Of a DNA stretch of 64,000 bases, positions 56,644-64,000 are shown piece by piece; position 1 is the first letter of the stretch, and every line of letters starts with the position of its first letter. The stretch comes from Rhodospirillaceae bacterium SYSU D60007 (GTDB lineage Bacteria; Pseudomonadota; Alphaproteobacteria; Reyranellales; Reyranellaceae). Location: contig QOCQ01000009.1 in the NCBI GenBank assembly GCA_003574685.1, positions 1 to 64,000 on the forward strand, written 5' to 3'. The position numbers were made by a program, and so were the translations under genes. The notes beneath the pieces were generated by a model. That model searched no databases, was not told where the DNA came from, and saw only the letters and a list, made by a program, of their open reading frames with translations.

Positions 56644-56880
56644 TCACCGCTTCCAGAACGGTTTCGCACACTCGCGCCGGGCCTCTGCCCGTGTCAGACC
56701 GACATCGCGCAGCAAACGGTCATCAAGTGCGCCGAGCGCACGTCGCTGACGGCCTCGATCGATCGACAGGCGGACGGCATTCGCCTGATGAGAGAGGCGA
56801 GCCGGCAATACCCGCCGCCATACCGCGAGAGGCGAACCGGCGTGCGGATGCCCGGCTGCCGGACGGATGATCAATGACAT
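56644..56880 (-). CDS. DUF1127 small protein (YjiS-like)
   Basis: A 78-residue protein whose C-terminal half carries the DUF1127 signature (RQRRALGALDDRLLRDVGLT, then RAEA). DUF1127 proteins are small, basic and common in alphaproteobacteria, where some bind RNA or affect phosphate metabolism. AGGAC lies unusually close to the ATG at 56880. It lies directly upstream of the monooxygenase remnant, on the same strand. Confidence 0.8.
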   Translation of the reverse strand: MSLIIRPAAGHPHAGSPLAVWRRVLPARLSHQANAVRLSIDRGRQRRALGALDDRLLRDVGLTRAEARRECAKPFWKR

Positions 56881-56960
56881 GTCCTGGCCTCGTCTGCCGG
56901 ATATAACCGAACCTGATTACCCGGCTGGCTCCGCTGAGAGACGTTTAGCGACAGACATCC

Positions 56961-57046
56961 GCTTCATGGTGAGCTTGTCGAACCATGAAGCGGCCCGCAC
57001 CGCCGCTCTGCCAAGCCTTCATGGTTCGACAAGCTCACCATGAAGG
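56961..57046. repeat. Family C palindrome, copy 4
   Basis: Arms at 56961-56991 and 57016-57046 carry cttcatggtgagcttgtcga and its inverted partner. The spacer is 24 bases. It lies in the 541-base gap between the DUF1127 gene and the cupin gene. Confidence 0.9.
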
Positions 57047-57421
57047 CTTCTTGACACCGTTCGTATGGGCTAGCGGAGCCAGCCGGGTCATCAGGTAACC
57101 GAATGCAGGGCCGCGCTCATAAAGCGGCCCTGCGGGTCATCGGCACAGGCGTGAGACCCGTGGCCATCTCGTTGGTCGTCAACATCGGGATGCGCCGTTA
57201 CCCGTTGATTTCGGAACGAGAGAGTCCGGTTACGTCTGTAACGGCGAACAAGGGCCCGTTCTGATCGCGATCCCGATCACCTTTGCGGCCTTCCGTTCCA
57301 GCGCAACAGGGCCCCTTCGCGCCGTCCGTTGCGATTGACAACATGGAAAACCCGGAGTGTGGTTCGGCAATCTCAAACCATGTCGACGAAGCTCTATCGG
57401 CAGCTATCAAAGGAGGAAGCC
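57047..57421. other. Intergenic stretch with a strong hairpin, no gene seen
   Basis: It contains a perfect 10-bp stem at 57105-57133 (gcagggccgc, nine-base loop, gcggccctgc) without a T-tract. The rest shows no coding character on either strand and no RNA gene. It must include the promoter of the cupin gene, which I could not locate. Confidence 0.5.
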
Positions 57422-57757
57422 ATGGCTGGCGTAGGGACGGAAAAAGTGTTCGAGAACGACAAGGTCATCGTCTGGAACTTCGTGCTTGCCCCGGGTGAGG
57501 AAACGCCGATGCATACCCATGAGCACAGCTACATGTGGTATGCGATCAGCGGCGCGCCCTTGCAGGTCTTCGACGAGCAAGGAAAGGACCTGGGTACGCT
57601 CGATATTCCGACGGGCGCGATCTATTCGCTGAAGCTCGACAACGGCTTTCTGGAAGTCCTCTCCGAACCTGGAAAGGGCATGCGCGTTCCCGCCAGGCAC
57701 AAGGCCCGCAACGTCGGCTCCGCGCCGTATCGGGAAGTGCTGGTGGAGTACAAATAA
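57422..57757 (+). CDS. Cupin domain protein
   Basis: A 111-residue single-domain cupin. The metal-binding motif is HTHEHSY (H31, H33, H35) after PGEETP, with a later strand pair VLSEPGKGMRV. Small cupins bind a metal and act as dioxygenases, isomerases or binding proteins. ATG at 57422 follows AAAGGAGG at ideal spacing; upstream in-frame ATGs lack this. Monocistronic, substrate unknown. Confidence 0.88.
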   Translation: MAGVGTEKVFENDKVIVWNFVLAPGEETPMHTHEHSYMWYAISGAPLQVFDEQGKDLGTLDIPTGAIYSLKLDNGFLEVLSEPGKGMRVPARHKARNVGSAPYREVLVEYK

Positions 57758-57809
57758 TCTCCGTCCGGGCGGGCGCCATCCAGTTGATGGCGCGCGCCCG
57801 CCTTGCGGG

Positions 57810-58454
57810 TTATGCCGCCTCCCGGAAATCGCCGATCTGCGCATCGAGCGCGCGCTTGAAGGCAGGCCGGGCGGTGCAGCGTTCGATGTATGCCGCCAGA
57901 CGCCTGTCGCGCGTGACGATGTCGGTGTGATTGAGGATCCGCAGCACCGTCGTCATCATCAGATCGCCGGCCGTGAAGCGCTCGCCGTCAAGATATGGCT
58001 TGTCGCCGAGTGATTTCGACAGTGCGGACAGGCGCTTCTGGGCAAACTCGACGGCGCCGGGGCGGCGCAGCTTCGCCCATTCCTCGTTGACGTAGAACAG
58101 ATCGATCAGCGCGACGCTGAGGAGGAACGGCTCGATCGAATTGAGGGCGGCGATCAGCCATTGCGTGGCGCGTGCGCGCGCCTGCGGATCCCTTGGCAGG
58201 AGCGTTTCACTCCTTTCACCGATATGCAGCACAATGGCGCCGGACTCGAAGAGGACGAAGCCGTCTTCCTCGAGCATCGGCACCTGCCCGAACGGCTGCA
58301 GCGCGCGGTAATCCGGCTTGTCCTGATCGCCCTGCTCCAGCAGGCGCCTCCTGTAGGAGAGGCCGGCTTCCTCCAGCGCCCAGCGCACGCGCAAGTCGCG
58401 CACCTGGCCCCGGGCGAAATCCGGAACCCATCGGAAGGCGGAAATCGTAATCAT
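57810..58454 (-). CDS. Glutathione S-transferase family protein
   Basis: A 214-residue GST. The thioredoxin-like N-terminal domain contains FGQVPMLEEDGFVLFESGAI with the cis-Pro and the glutathione-contacting ES pair, and the helical C-terminal domain includes YLDGERFTAGDLMMTTVLRI. ATG at 58454 follows AGGAG; the open frame upstream is not coding-like. It would conjugate glutathione or remove it from an electrophile. Confidence 0.9.
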   Translation of the reverse strand: MITISAFRWVPDFARGQVRDLRVRWALEEAGLSYRRRLLEQGDQDKPDYRALQPFGQVPMLEEDGFVLFESGAIVLHIGERSETLLPRDPQARARATQWLIAALNSIEPFLLSVALIDLFYVNEEWAKLRRPGAVEFAQKRLSALSKSLGDKPYLDGERFTAGDLMMTTVLRILNHTDIVTRDRRLAAYIERCTARPAFKRALDAQIGDFREAA

Positions 58455-58686
58455 GCGGCGTACTCCTTCATCTTGCGGTCGGTCCTTTTCGGCACACAAA
58501 GGACGTCCAGCAGAAGGACAATCCGACAGGGGCTCACCGGAAATCGGTACGTTGAGTTGAATCCGTTCGGGCTGGCCGCATATTGAGAGCAGATTGCCGC
58601 GCGCAGGAGTGGCTGCGTTGTCGTGCAACCTTGGCTGACGAGTGCCGTTTTCTGACTGTCACGCGGACGGCGGGGAGGGCGTTGCC

Positions 58687-58896
58687 ATGCCAGACGCACC
58701 AGACACACCGATCTTTCCATTGCCTGTGCAAGGCGCATTCTTCTCCGGGCCGGCGGTGCCGCGGCGCCGGATCGGCGAAGATCTTGATGACGAAACGGTC
58801 GATGAGCGGATCGACCCGCCGGACCAGATCGTTCCGGAGGAGGAGGACGAAGACTGGGACTCCGAGGATCCCCGCCGGCCGCCGTCACCGGACTGA
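58687..58896 (+). CDS. Small acidic hypothetical protein
   Basis: A 69-residue protein with a Pro-rich N-terminus (DAPDTPIFPLPVQGAFFSG) and a very acidic tail (PEEEDEDWDSEDP). GGGGAGGG precedes ATG 58687. No domain is recognised. It is the first of three tiny same-strand genes spaced 2-28 bases apart. Coding status is supported by the ribosome binding site and the order, not by homology. Confidence 0.55.
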   Translation: MPDAPDTPIFPLPVQGAFFSGPAVPRRRIGEDLDDETVDERIDPPDQIVPEEEDEDWDSEDPRRPPSPD

Positions 58897-58924
58897 CGCT
58901 GTGCTTTACGTGAAGGAGAGGCGC

Positions 58925-59140
58925 GTGCGCGAGCAGAACGACCCTTCTGGACTGCCCGAACCGCCGCCGCCCTGTGGTCCGGGTACGCCGGGCAAGCCCG
59001 CGGGGCGGCGGCGTCGCGATCGTGGTGCGCCCGAGAACAGGCCGAACAGCGGCGTGCCCGATGAACGCACGCGCAACGATCCGGCCGAAAAGGTGCCGCC
59101 GAAGACGCCGGAGGCCGGCGATATCAACGACCTGACATAG
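58925..59140 (+). CDS. Small hydrophilic hypothetical protein
   Basis: A 71-residue protein with a Pro-rich start (SGLPEPPPPCGPGTPGKPAG), a basic patch GRRRRDRG and an end EAGDINDLT. I chose GTG 58925 because AAGGAGAGG lies just upstream; GTG 58910 is possible. It looks intrinsically disordered. It is flanked by two other tiny genes on the same strand. Confidence 0.5.
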   Translation: MREQNDPSGLPEPPPPCGPGTPGKPAGRRRRDRGAPENRPNSGVPDERTRNDPAEKVPPKTPEAGDINDLT

Positions 59141-59142
59141 CC

Positions 59143-59454
59143 ATGCCGCGCCTCAGGCTGTGGCTGCGCGACTGGTGGCGCCGCCTGTCCGCCGGCAGGT
59201 CGCGCAGGCAGCGCGCAAGCCGTGCGGCGGCGGAGGAAGCGCGCCTGATCGTGGCCAGCGGCGAGCTGGGGCTGCGCCACGCTGCCGAACTGGCGCATCC
59301 CGGCGCGGAGCGGCCGGAGCGTATCCGCCTCGAGCCGTCCGTGACGGTGCGCCCGCCATCCCTGCTGCGCGATGCGCTCTCCTATCTCGCCTCAATCGTG
59401 GCCGCGGCACTGCTGCTGGCAGCCTTCATGCTGTTCGTCGTCCCCACGGGCTGA
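59143..59454 (+). CDS. Small basic protein with a C-terminal membrane helix
   Basis: A 103-residue protein. The N-terminus is Arg/Trp-rich (LWLRDWWRRLSAGRSRRQRA). The middle reads RLIVASGELGLRHAAELAHP. A single hydrophobic helix lies at the C-terminus (SYLASIVAAALLLAAFMLFV), so it would be tail-anchored with the basic part in the cytoplasm. It starts two bases after the upstream stop. Function unknown. Confidence 0.6.
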   Translation: MPRLRLWLRDWWRRLSAGRSRRQRASRAAAEEARLIVASGELGLRHAAELAHPGAERPERIRLEPSVTVRPPSLLRDALSYLASIVAAALLLAAFMLFVVPTG

Positions 59455-59473
59455 GCACCGCCAGAGAGGCTGA

Positions 59474-60232
59474 CTACACCGGCACCTGAGCGGGGCGGTA
59501 GCAGGCGATGGCGTTGTGGAAGAGGGCGCGTTCGGCACGGCCGGGATCGAGCGTGCCGGCGATCAGGCTGATGTCGCTGGGGTAGAATGGCCGTTCGGCG
59601 CGCAGCGAGGGCAGGTCGGTGCCGAACATCAGCGCGGTTTCATCTGCCTCGGCGATGGCCTGCAGCGTGGCGCGCACCGACAGCGACACCCGGCCGAAGC
59701 CGCTGGCCTTCACCTTGGCGCCACGCCAGACCAGCTCCAGCAGGGCGGGCAGGGCATTGGCGGTGAAACCGAGATGCTCGATCACCACGCGCGGCAGACC
59801 CAGCAGCGTCGGTTTGAGCTCATGCAGCGTGTAGCCGTCGAGGCAGAGCTCGATGTGCCAACCGGCGAGATCAAAGACGCGGTGCGCCATGCGCGCCATC
59901 GCGGCGGGATCGCCGGCCATGCCGTGAAGGAAATCGAACCGCAGGGCCCGCACCCCGGCGCTGTCGAGGTAGCGGATGGTCTGGTCGTCGACGTCTTCCG
60001 GCAGTTGCGTGACGCCGACATAGCAAGGGCCGAAACGCGCCAGCGCGTCCAGCAGACAGCCCTGGTCGTACGCCTGGAAAGGTGTGGAGACGATCGCCCC
60101 GCCGGCGACGCCCAGCGGCCCGGCCGTCGCCCAGTAGTCGTCCACGGTGTAGGGTGGCGGCATGAAGCCGTCGTGGATGACCAGCGGGAAGCGCGGGTCG
60201 ATGATGTGGAAATGCGCGTCGAACAGCGCCAT
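59474..60232 (-). CDS. Amidohydrolase family metal-dependent hydrolase
   Basis: A 252-residue TIM-barrel hydrolase of the amidohydrolase-2 type. FDAHFHIIDP is the N-terminal metal motif, VVIEHLGF carries another likely metal His, and LMFGTDLPSLRAERP the C-terminal Asp. It starts three bases after the amidase stop, so both are one operon. An amidase followed by a lactonase-type hydrolase suggests stepwise opening of an amide- or lactone-containing compound. Confidence 0.85.
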   Translation of the reverse strand: MALFDAHFHIIDPRFPLVIHDGFMPPPYTVDDYWATAGPLGVAGGAIVSTPFQAYDQGCLLDALARFGPCYVGVTQLPEDVDDQTIRYLDSAGVRALRFDFLHGMAGDPAAMARMAHRVFDLAGWHIELCLDGYTLHELKPTLLGLPRVVIEHLGFTANALPALLELVWRGAKVKASGFGRVSLSVRATLQAIAEADETALMFGTDLPSLRAERPFYPSDISLIAGTLDPGRAERALFHNAIACYRPAQVPV

Positions 60233-60235
60233 GCA

Positions 60236-61666
60236 TCACCACGCGGGATCGATGGGCGTCGCTACTCCATGCACGGCTTCGACGATCTCTGCGGCATCCA
60301 GCGCCAGATCCTCGCGGAAGCGGGGGGCGATGATCTGCACGCCCAGCGGCAGGCCGCGCGGCGCGTCTGGCACGGCCGTGGTGCCCACCGGCACTGCCAC
60401 CGAGGGCAGGCCCAGCATGTTGACGACCGTCATCAGGGCCTGGGCGTCGAGCACGTGCCGGAAGGTGGGCACGTCCTTGCAGTCGAAGCCGACCTCGAAG
60501 GGCAGGTCGCCCGAGTTGGGGCCGATCACGAGCGGGTACGTTTCCATGAACAGGCTCCAGGCACGGCGATGGGTCAGCACCTCGGCCAGGCCCTGCATGT
60601 ACTCCTTCAGCGTGATGTCCGGCTGGATTTCCAGCCACAGACCGGCGCTCTTGCGCGCCTGCGCATCGCCCAGCTTCTCGATGCTTTCGTACGTCAAGTG
60701 CCGGGTTTCGGTGAAGACCAGCTTGCGCCACACCCTTATGGCGGCTTCGAACGATGGCGGCTCGACTTCCTCGACGGCGTAGCCGTTGTCGGCCAGCGCC
60801 TTGCCCGCCTTGCGCACCGCCTCGGCGACGGCGGGATGCGTGTACTGCCCCGCTGGCTGCGCGACCAGCGCCACACGTACCGGCGTGGTGGCGGGCAGCC
60901 CTTCCAGCGGCGCCGGGACCCACACCGGGTCGCGCGCATCGCTGCCCGACATTGCGGCAAGACCGATGCGCAGGTCGCGGACCTTGCGTGCCAGGGGTCC
61001 GTTGACGGCCATAAGCTGGTTGGTCGCGGAGCGCTCGACCGTTGCCGTGGCGTTGAAGGAGGGCACGCGCCCCATAGTCGGGCGGATGCCGGCAAGCCCG
61101 CAGGTGTAGGCCGGATAGCGGATGGATCCGCCGTAATCGTTGCCATGCGCCAATGGCGCGATTCCGGCTGCCAGGGCCGCCGAGGCGCCACCGGAGGAGC
61201 CACCGGGCGTGCGCGCCTTGCTCCAGGGGTTCAACGTCGCGCCATGCACATCGTTATCGGTATGCCAGCGCAGGGAAAAGGCGGGCGTGTTGGTGCGGCC
61301 GACGATCACGGCACCGGCCTTTTTCCAGTTGGCCACCGGCGGGCTGTCTTCGCTGGCGATGGTCTGCCGGAAGGCGGCCACGCCGTTGATGGTCGGCAGT
61401 CCGGCCTGGTCGATGTTCTCCTTGATGGTGACCGGAACGCCGTGCAGCGGCCCCAGCCGCTCGCCGCGGCGCACGGCCTCGTCGGCGGCTGCCGCGTCCG
61501 CCAGCGCCTGCTCCGAAAGATCGCGCACGACCGCGTTGATCTTCGGATTGACCGCCTGCATGCGATCGATCACGGCGATGGTCGCCTCGCGGCTCGAAAC
61601 CTTGCGGCTGCGGATGGCGGCGGCGAGATCGACGGCGTCCCATTGCCAGAGTTCGGTGGCGGTCAT
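60236..61666 (-). CDS. Amidase (amidase-signature family)
   Basis: A 476-residue amidase-signature enzyme. The catalytic triad is visible as K82 (TIKENIDQAG), cis-Ser S157 (TPGGSSGGAS) and nucleophile S181 (YGGSIRYPA), at the same spacing as in GatA. The usual GatA role is ruled out because no gatB or gatC is nearby and a catabolic hydrolase follows. GAGGAAA precedes ATG 61666. It hydrolyses an amide to acid plus ammonia. The LysR gene upstream on the same strand may control it. Confidence 0.9.
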   Translation of the reverse strand: MTATELWQWDAVDLAAAIRSRKVSSREATIAVIDRMQAVNPKINAVVRDLSEQALADAAAADEAVRRGERLGPLHGVPVTIKENIDQAGLPTINGVAAFRQTIASEDSPPVANWKKAGAVIVGRTNTPAFSLRWHTDNDVHGATLNPWSKARTPGGSSGGASAALAAGIAPLAHGNDYGGSIRYPAYTCGLAGIRPTMGRVPSFNATATVERSATNQLMAVNGPLARKVRDLRIGLAAMSGSDARDPVWVPAPLEGLPATTPVRVALVAQPAGQYTHPAVAEAVRKAGKALADNGYAVEEVEPPSFEAAIRVWRKLVFTETRHLTYESIEKLGDAQARKSAGLWLEIQPDITLKEYMQGLAEVLTHRRAWSLFMETYPLVIGPNSGDLPFEVGFDCKDVPTFRHVLDAQALMTVVNMLGLPSVAVPVGTTAVPDAPRGLPLGVQIIAPRFREDLALDAAEIVEAVHGVATPIDPAW

Positions 61667-61801
61667 TCTGCGTTTCCTCGTATGGCTTCGACCGCCGGCC
61701 AGCTTATCGCGCCGCGGTGCCGCCCGCGACAACGCTCGACGGGGTGCGCCGGCAACCCTGCCGCGCACCCCGCACGCGCCTGAGGAAAACGCTGTGAAGG
61801 C

Positions 61802-62710
61802 CTACTCTGCGGCCAGGGCGGCTTCGGGAATGGCGCGCAGCTCAAGCAGGGCGTTGCGCACGATCTCGAGCGCCGGCTCGTTGCGCCGGGAGCGGTGCTC
61901 GATCAGCGCCAGCGTGCAGGGGACCGACGGCGCGATCGGCCGCACGACGATCCCCGGCATGGACTCGCTGACCGCCACGTCGGGCACGATGGACATGCCG
62001 AGGCCCAGCCCGACCACATCCTTCATCGACTCGACCGTCCCCATGTGCATTGGCGTGCGCGGCAGCGGTAGCTGGCCCGAAAGCCACTCCATCACCAGCG
62101 AATACACGGCAGCGCGGGGATGCTCGAGCACCAGCGATTGCTGCGCGGCCCAGGCGGGTGTAACGAAATCCGGGATGTCGCGCATGCTGGCGGGCAGGAT
62201 CGCGACCAGCATCTCGGCGCGCAGCGGCGTTACCCGCAGATGGGCCTCGTCGATCGGCAGCGTCACCAGTCCGAAATCGAACCGGCTCTTGATCACGTGC
62301 TCGACGGTATCGCGCGTGGCGGTGTTGGTGACCTGCAGCTCGATGCCAGGATGCTGCTCGCGGAGCTGGCGGATGACCGAGGGCAGCAGGTAGGTGAGCG
62401 CCGTATTGGTCGTGCCGATGCGCACCTGGCCCACCCAGCCGTCGCGGTAGCGTCGCATGGCCCCGGCGGCAACGTCGCACTCGCGGAAAATGCGACGCGC
62501 ATGCTCGACCAGCTCCTGGCCCGGCGCGGTCACCTGGACCCGGGTGCCCGTCCGTTCGAGCAGTCTGACTCCGAACCGCTGCTCCAGCTCGCGGATCTGA
62601 AGGCTGACCGCGGGCTGGGTGAGGTTGAGATGGCGAGCGGCGGCCGAGAAACCGCCGAGTTCCGCGACCGCGGTGAGGGTCCGGAGCTGGTCGAGATTGA
62701 GGCTGCGCAT
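61802..62710 (-). CDS. LysR family transcriptional regulator
   Basis: A 302-residue LysR protein. The helix-turn-helix is GGFSAAARHLNLTQPAVSLQ, followed by ELEQRFGVRLLERTG and a periplasmic-binding-like effector domain (GQVRIGTTNTALTYLLPSVI). It lies 135 bases upstream of the amidase gene on the same strand and may regulate the amidase-amidohydrolase pair. Confidence 0.92.
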   Translation of the reverse strand: MRSLNLDQLRTLTAVAELGGFSAAARHLNLTQPAVSLQIRELEQRFGVRLLERTGTRVQVTAPGQELVEHARRIFRECDVAAGAMRRYRDGWVGQVRIGTTNTALTYLLPSVIRQLREQHPGIELQVTNTATRDTVEHVIKSRFDFGLVTLPIDEAHLRVTPLRAEMLVAILPASMRDIPDFVTPAWAAQQSLVLEHPRAAVYSLVMEWLSGQLPLPRTPMHMGTVESMKDVVGLGLGMSIVPDVAVSESMPGIVVRPIAPSVPCTLALIEHRSRRNEPALEIVRNALLELRAIPEAALAAE

Positions 62711-62853
62711 CGCGAAGTTTCCCTGTTAAAGGCGGAATGAAAGACAATGCTTTCCACGCGCGGCCGGACTGCGGCCGCGGCTTGTCGACCTGATTGACTC
62801 GGAACTCAACGCGTTGGCGTGACGTGCACGCCGGCGAAGCGACCGCCCCGCGG

Positions 62854-63624
62854 TCAGCGAGTGCCGTTATTGCTCACCAGCAGCTCCAGTGGCAGCGCCG
62901 TCAGGGCAGAGGCGAGCGGTCCGTCCGGCGGGCGGTCAGTGACGAGATACGCTGCTTTCTCGAAATGCTCGACGCGCACCGGCGCGTAGCGGTTGAACTT
63001 GGCATGGTCGGCCACGACCACCGCCGTGCGCACCGACAGGAACATCTGGCTCGACAGCTCGCATTCCTCGCGGGTGTAGTCCATCAGCCAGCCGGCCGGC
63101 GATATCGCGCCGGCGCCGATGAAGGCGAAATCGGCGGAATAATGGGCGAGCATCGCGGTCGCGTCGCGGCCCAGCGCGATGTTGTTGGTGGTCTGCATCT
63201 CGCCGCCGAGCATGAAGACGCGGTTGCCGTTATGTCCCGTCATGCGGCTGCAGATGGCGATGCTGTTGGTCACCACCGTGAGCTCTTGCCGCGCGAGAAG
63301 GGCTTCGGCCACCGCCTGCACCGTCGTTCCGCCGGGCAGCATCACCGATGCGCCGTCGGGCACCAGATCCGCGGCCAGAAGGCCGATCGCCCGCTTGGCG
63401 TCGGCGTTCGTGATGGCGCGCACGGCCAGGACCGGCTCGCCGCGCTCGACCGCCAGCGCCCCGCCATGGGTCTTGCGCAGCACGTTGCGGTCCGACAGCG
63501 TCACCAGATCGCGCCGGATGGTCTCGCGGGATACGTTCAGCCGGCGCTGGATCTCCGTGATCGAGAGCGAGCCGCGCTCGTTCACCATCGAGACAATCCG
63601 GCTCTGTCGTTCCTCGGCCAACAC
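62854..63624 (-). CDS. DeoR family transcriptional regulator
   Basis: A 256-residue repressor. The N-terminal winged HTH has ITEIQRRLNVSRETIRRDL. The DeoR sensor domain contains VMLPGGTTVQAVAEALL and VVADHAKFNRYAPVRV, which bind phosphorylated sugars. Start is GTG 63624, preceded by GGGGAGG. DeoR proteins usually control an adjacent sugar or polyol operon. The next gene upstream is an oligopeptide-type ABC ATPase running off the window, a possible target. Confidence 0.9.
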   Translation of the reverse strand: MLAEERQSRIVSMVNERGSLSITEIQRRLNVSRETIRRDLVTLSDRNVLRKTHGGALAVERGEPVLAVRAITNADAKRAIGLLAADLVPDGASVMLPGGTTVQAVAEALLARQELTVVTNSIAICSRMTGHNGNRVFMLGGEMQTTNNIALGRDATAMLAHYSADFAFIGAGAISPAGWLMDYTREECELSSQMFLSVRTAVVVADHAKFNRYAPVRVEHFEKAAYLVTDRPPDGPLASALTALPLELLVSNNGTR

Positions 63625-63798
63625 GGCCGCGCCTCCCCCTTGGATTCAGAAATTTGCAGGAACTGGCGATCGTTGGGAGAGATTAGCAGAGTCGCGCAAG
63701 CTTGGCCATATGTTTTTGCTGATTTTTGGGAATAAGGGGCCGGATGTGCTGTTTCGTGTGCAATGTTGTGGAGACGTGCGCCTTTGCGCACGTCTGGG

Positions 63799-64000
63799 TC
63801 ACCGCAGGTGGCAGGCCACGCGATGGCCGGGGGCGATCTCGCGCAAGGCCGGGGATTCGACCCGGCAGCGCTCGACGGCGTAGGGGCAGCGTGGATGGAA
63901 GTGGCAGCCCGGCGGTGGTTTCACCGGGCTGGGCACGTCGCCCTGCACCACCAGCTTCCGGCGCTTGATGGCGGGGTCCGGCACCGGCACGGCCGAGAGC
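63799..64000 (-). CDS. Oligopeptide-type ABC ATPase, C-terminal part, cut by the window edge
   Basis: About 66 residues of the C-terminal extension are visible: [20 protein letters not shown], then [18 protein letters not shown] and [16 protein letters not shown]. This matches the OppF/DppF tail and resembles the end of the gene at 40954-41928. Walker motifs lie beyond the window. It is probably the last gene of a second peptide-type ABC operon on the minus strand, upstream of the DeoR gene. Confidence 0.9.
   Translation of the reverse strand, partial: LSAVPVPDPAIKRRKLVVQGDVPSPVKPPPGCHFHPRCPYAVERCRVESPALREIAPGHRVACHLR

Noticed and set aside
58451-58888. A 145-codon minus-strand frame opposite the small acidic gene
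   Set aside because: No domain and no ribosome binding site. The plus-strand series of small genes has better start signals, though confidence in those is only moderate.
59516-61783. A 755-codon open frame on the plus strand
   Set aside because: It is antisense to the amidohydrolase and amidase genes, with Gly/Arg/His-rich shadow composition.

Overview
The window reads as the chromosome of a high-GC, free-living alphaproteobacterium. Three things point there: a GAAC-N7-GAAC LexA box upstream of recA (the alphaproteobacterial form), recA and alaS lying close together, and a DUF1127 protein. Catabolic genes dominate: short-chain dehydrogenases (SDRs), Fe(II)/2-oxoglutarate dioxygenases, amidohydrolases, TRAP and peptide-type ABC importers. 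Rhodospirillales or Hyphomicrobiales would fit, but I cannot name a genus. No phage, IS element, CRISPR array, rRNA or tRNA was seen.

Layout. 1-7.1 kb: amidohydrolase, SDR, LysR regulator, YdcZ-type DMT exporter, alpha/beta hydrolase, TfdA-like dioxygenase and a class C beta-lactamase-fold hydrolase. 7.2-12.2 kb: a lone Flp pilin in an AT-rich patch, an SDR, then ArgE-like deacetylase, polysaccharide deacetylase and two overlapping SDRs. 12.2-17.5 kb (minus strand): TRAP transporter operon (DctP, a TM2-DctQ fusion, DctM), aspartate dehydrogenase and an RluA-type pseudouridine synthase. 17.8-22.6 kb: a divergent three-gene 2-oxoacid:acceptor oxidoreductase operon. 22.7-28.7 kb: DUF3574 lipoprotein, epimerase, then acyl-CoA ligase, SDR, TfdA-like dioxygenase, a hypothetical gene and ppa. 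28.9-32.4 kb: Hdr-like Fe-S protein and a cyclase/TolB-like/TPR protein. 32.4-44.5 kb: uronate dehydrogenase, PhyH-type dioxygenase, amine oxidase-like flavoprotein, a complete peptide-type ABC importer and the galactonate pair dgoK-dgoA. 44.5-47.4 kb: GNAT, a receiver-like hypothetical protein, beta carbonic anhydrase and an OmpA lipoprotein. 47.7-56.1 kb: recA with LexA box and terminator, argD behind an apparent arginine attenuator, a triplicated YkgJ protein, alaS and a lipoprotein. 56.1-64 kb: monooxygenase remnant, DUF1127, cupin, GST, three tiny genes, amidohydrolase plus amidase, LysR, DeoR, and the start of another ABC ATPase gene.

Three families of long intergenic palindromes (A, B and C below) recur: four A copies (one cut by the left edge), two B and four C. 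Two C copies have become part of genes, supplying the stop and tail of the RluA-type gene and the start codon of the DUF3574 lipoprotein.

The most notable items are: (1) an Arg-codon-rich 29-residue leader peptide followed by an intrinsic terminator directly upstream of argD, which looks like ribosome-mediated arginine attenuation; (2) a 785-residue protein with three tandem YkgJ Cys-cluster units; (3) a TRAP small permease fused to an N-terminal TM2 domain and coiled coil; (4) two SDR-fold proteins lacking the catalytic residues; (5) strong hairpins directly after both substrate-binding-protein genes.
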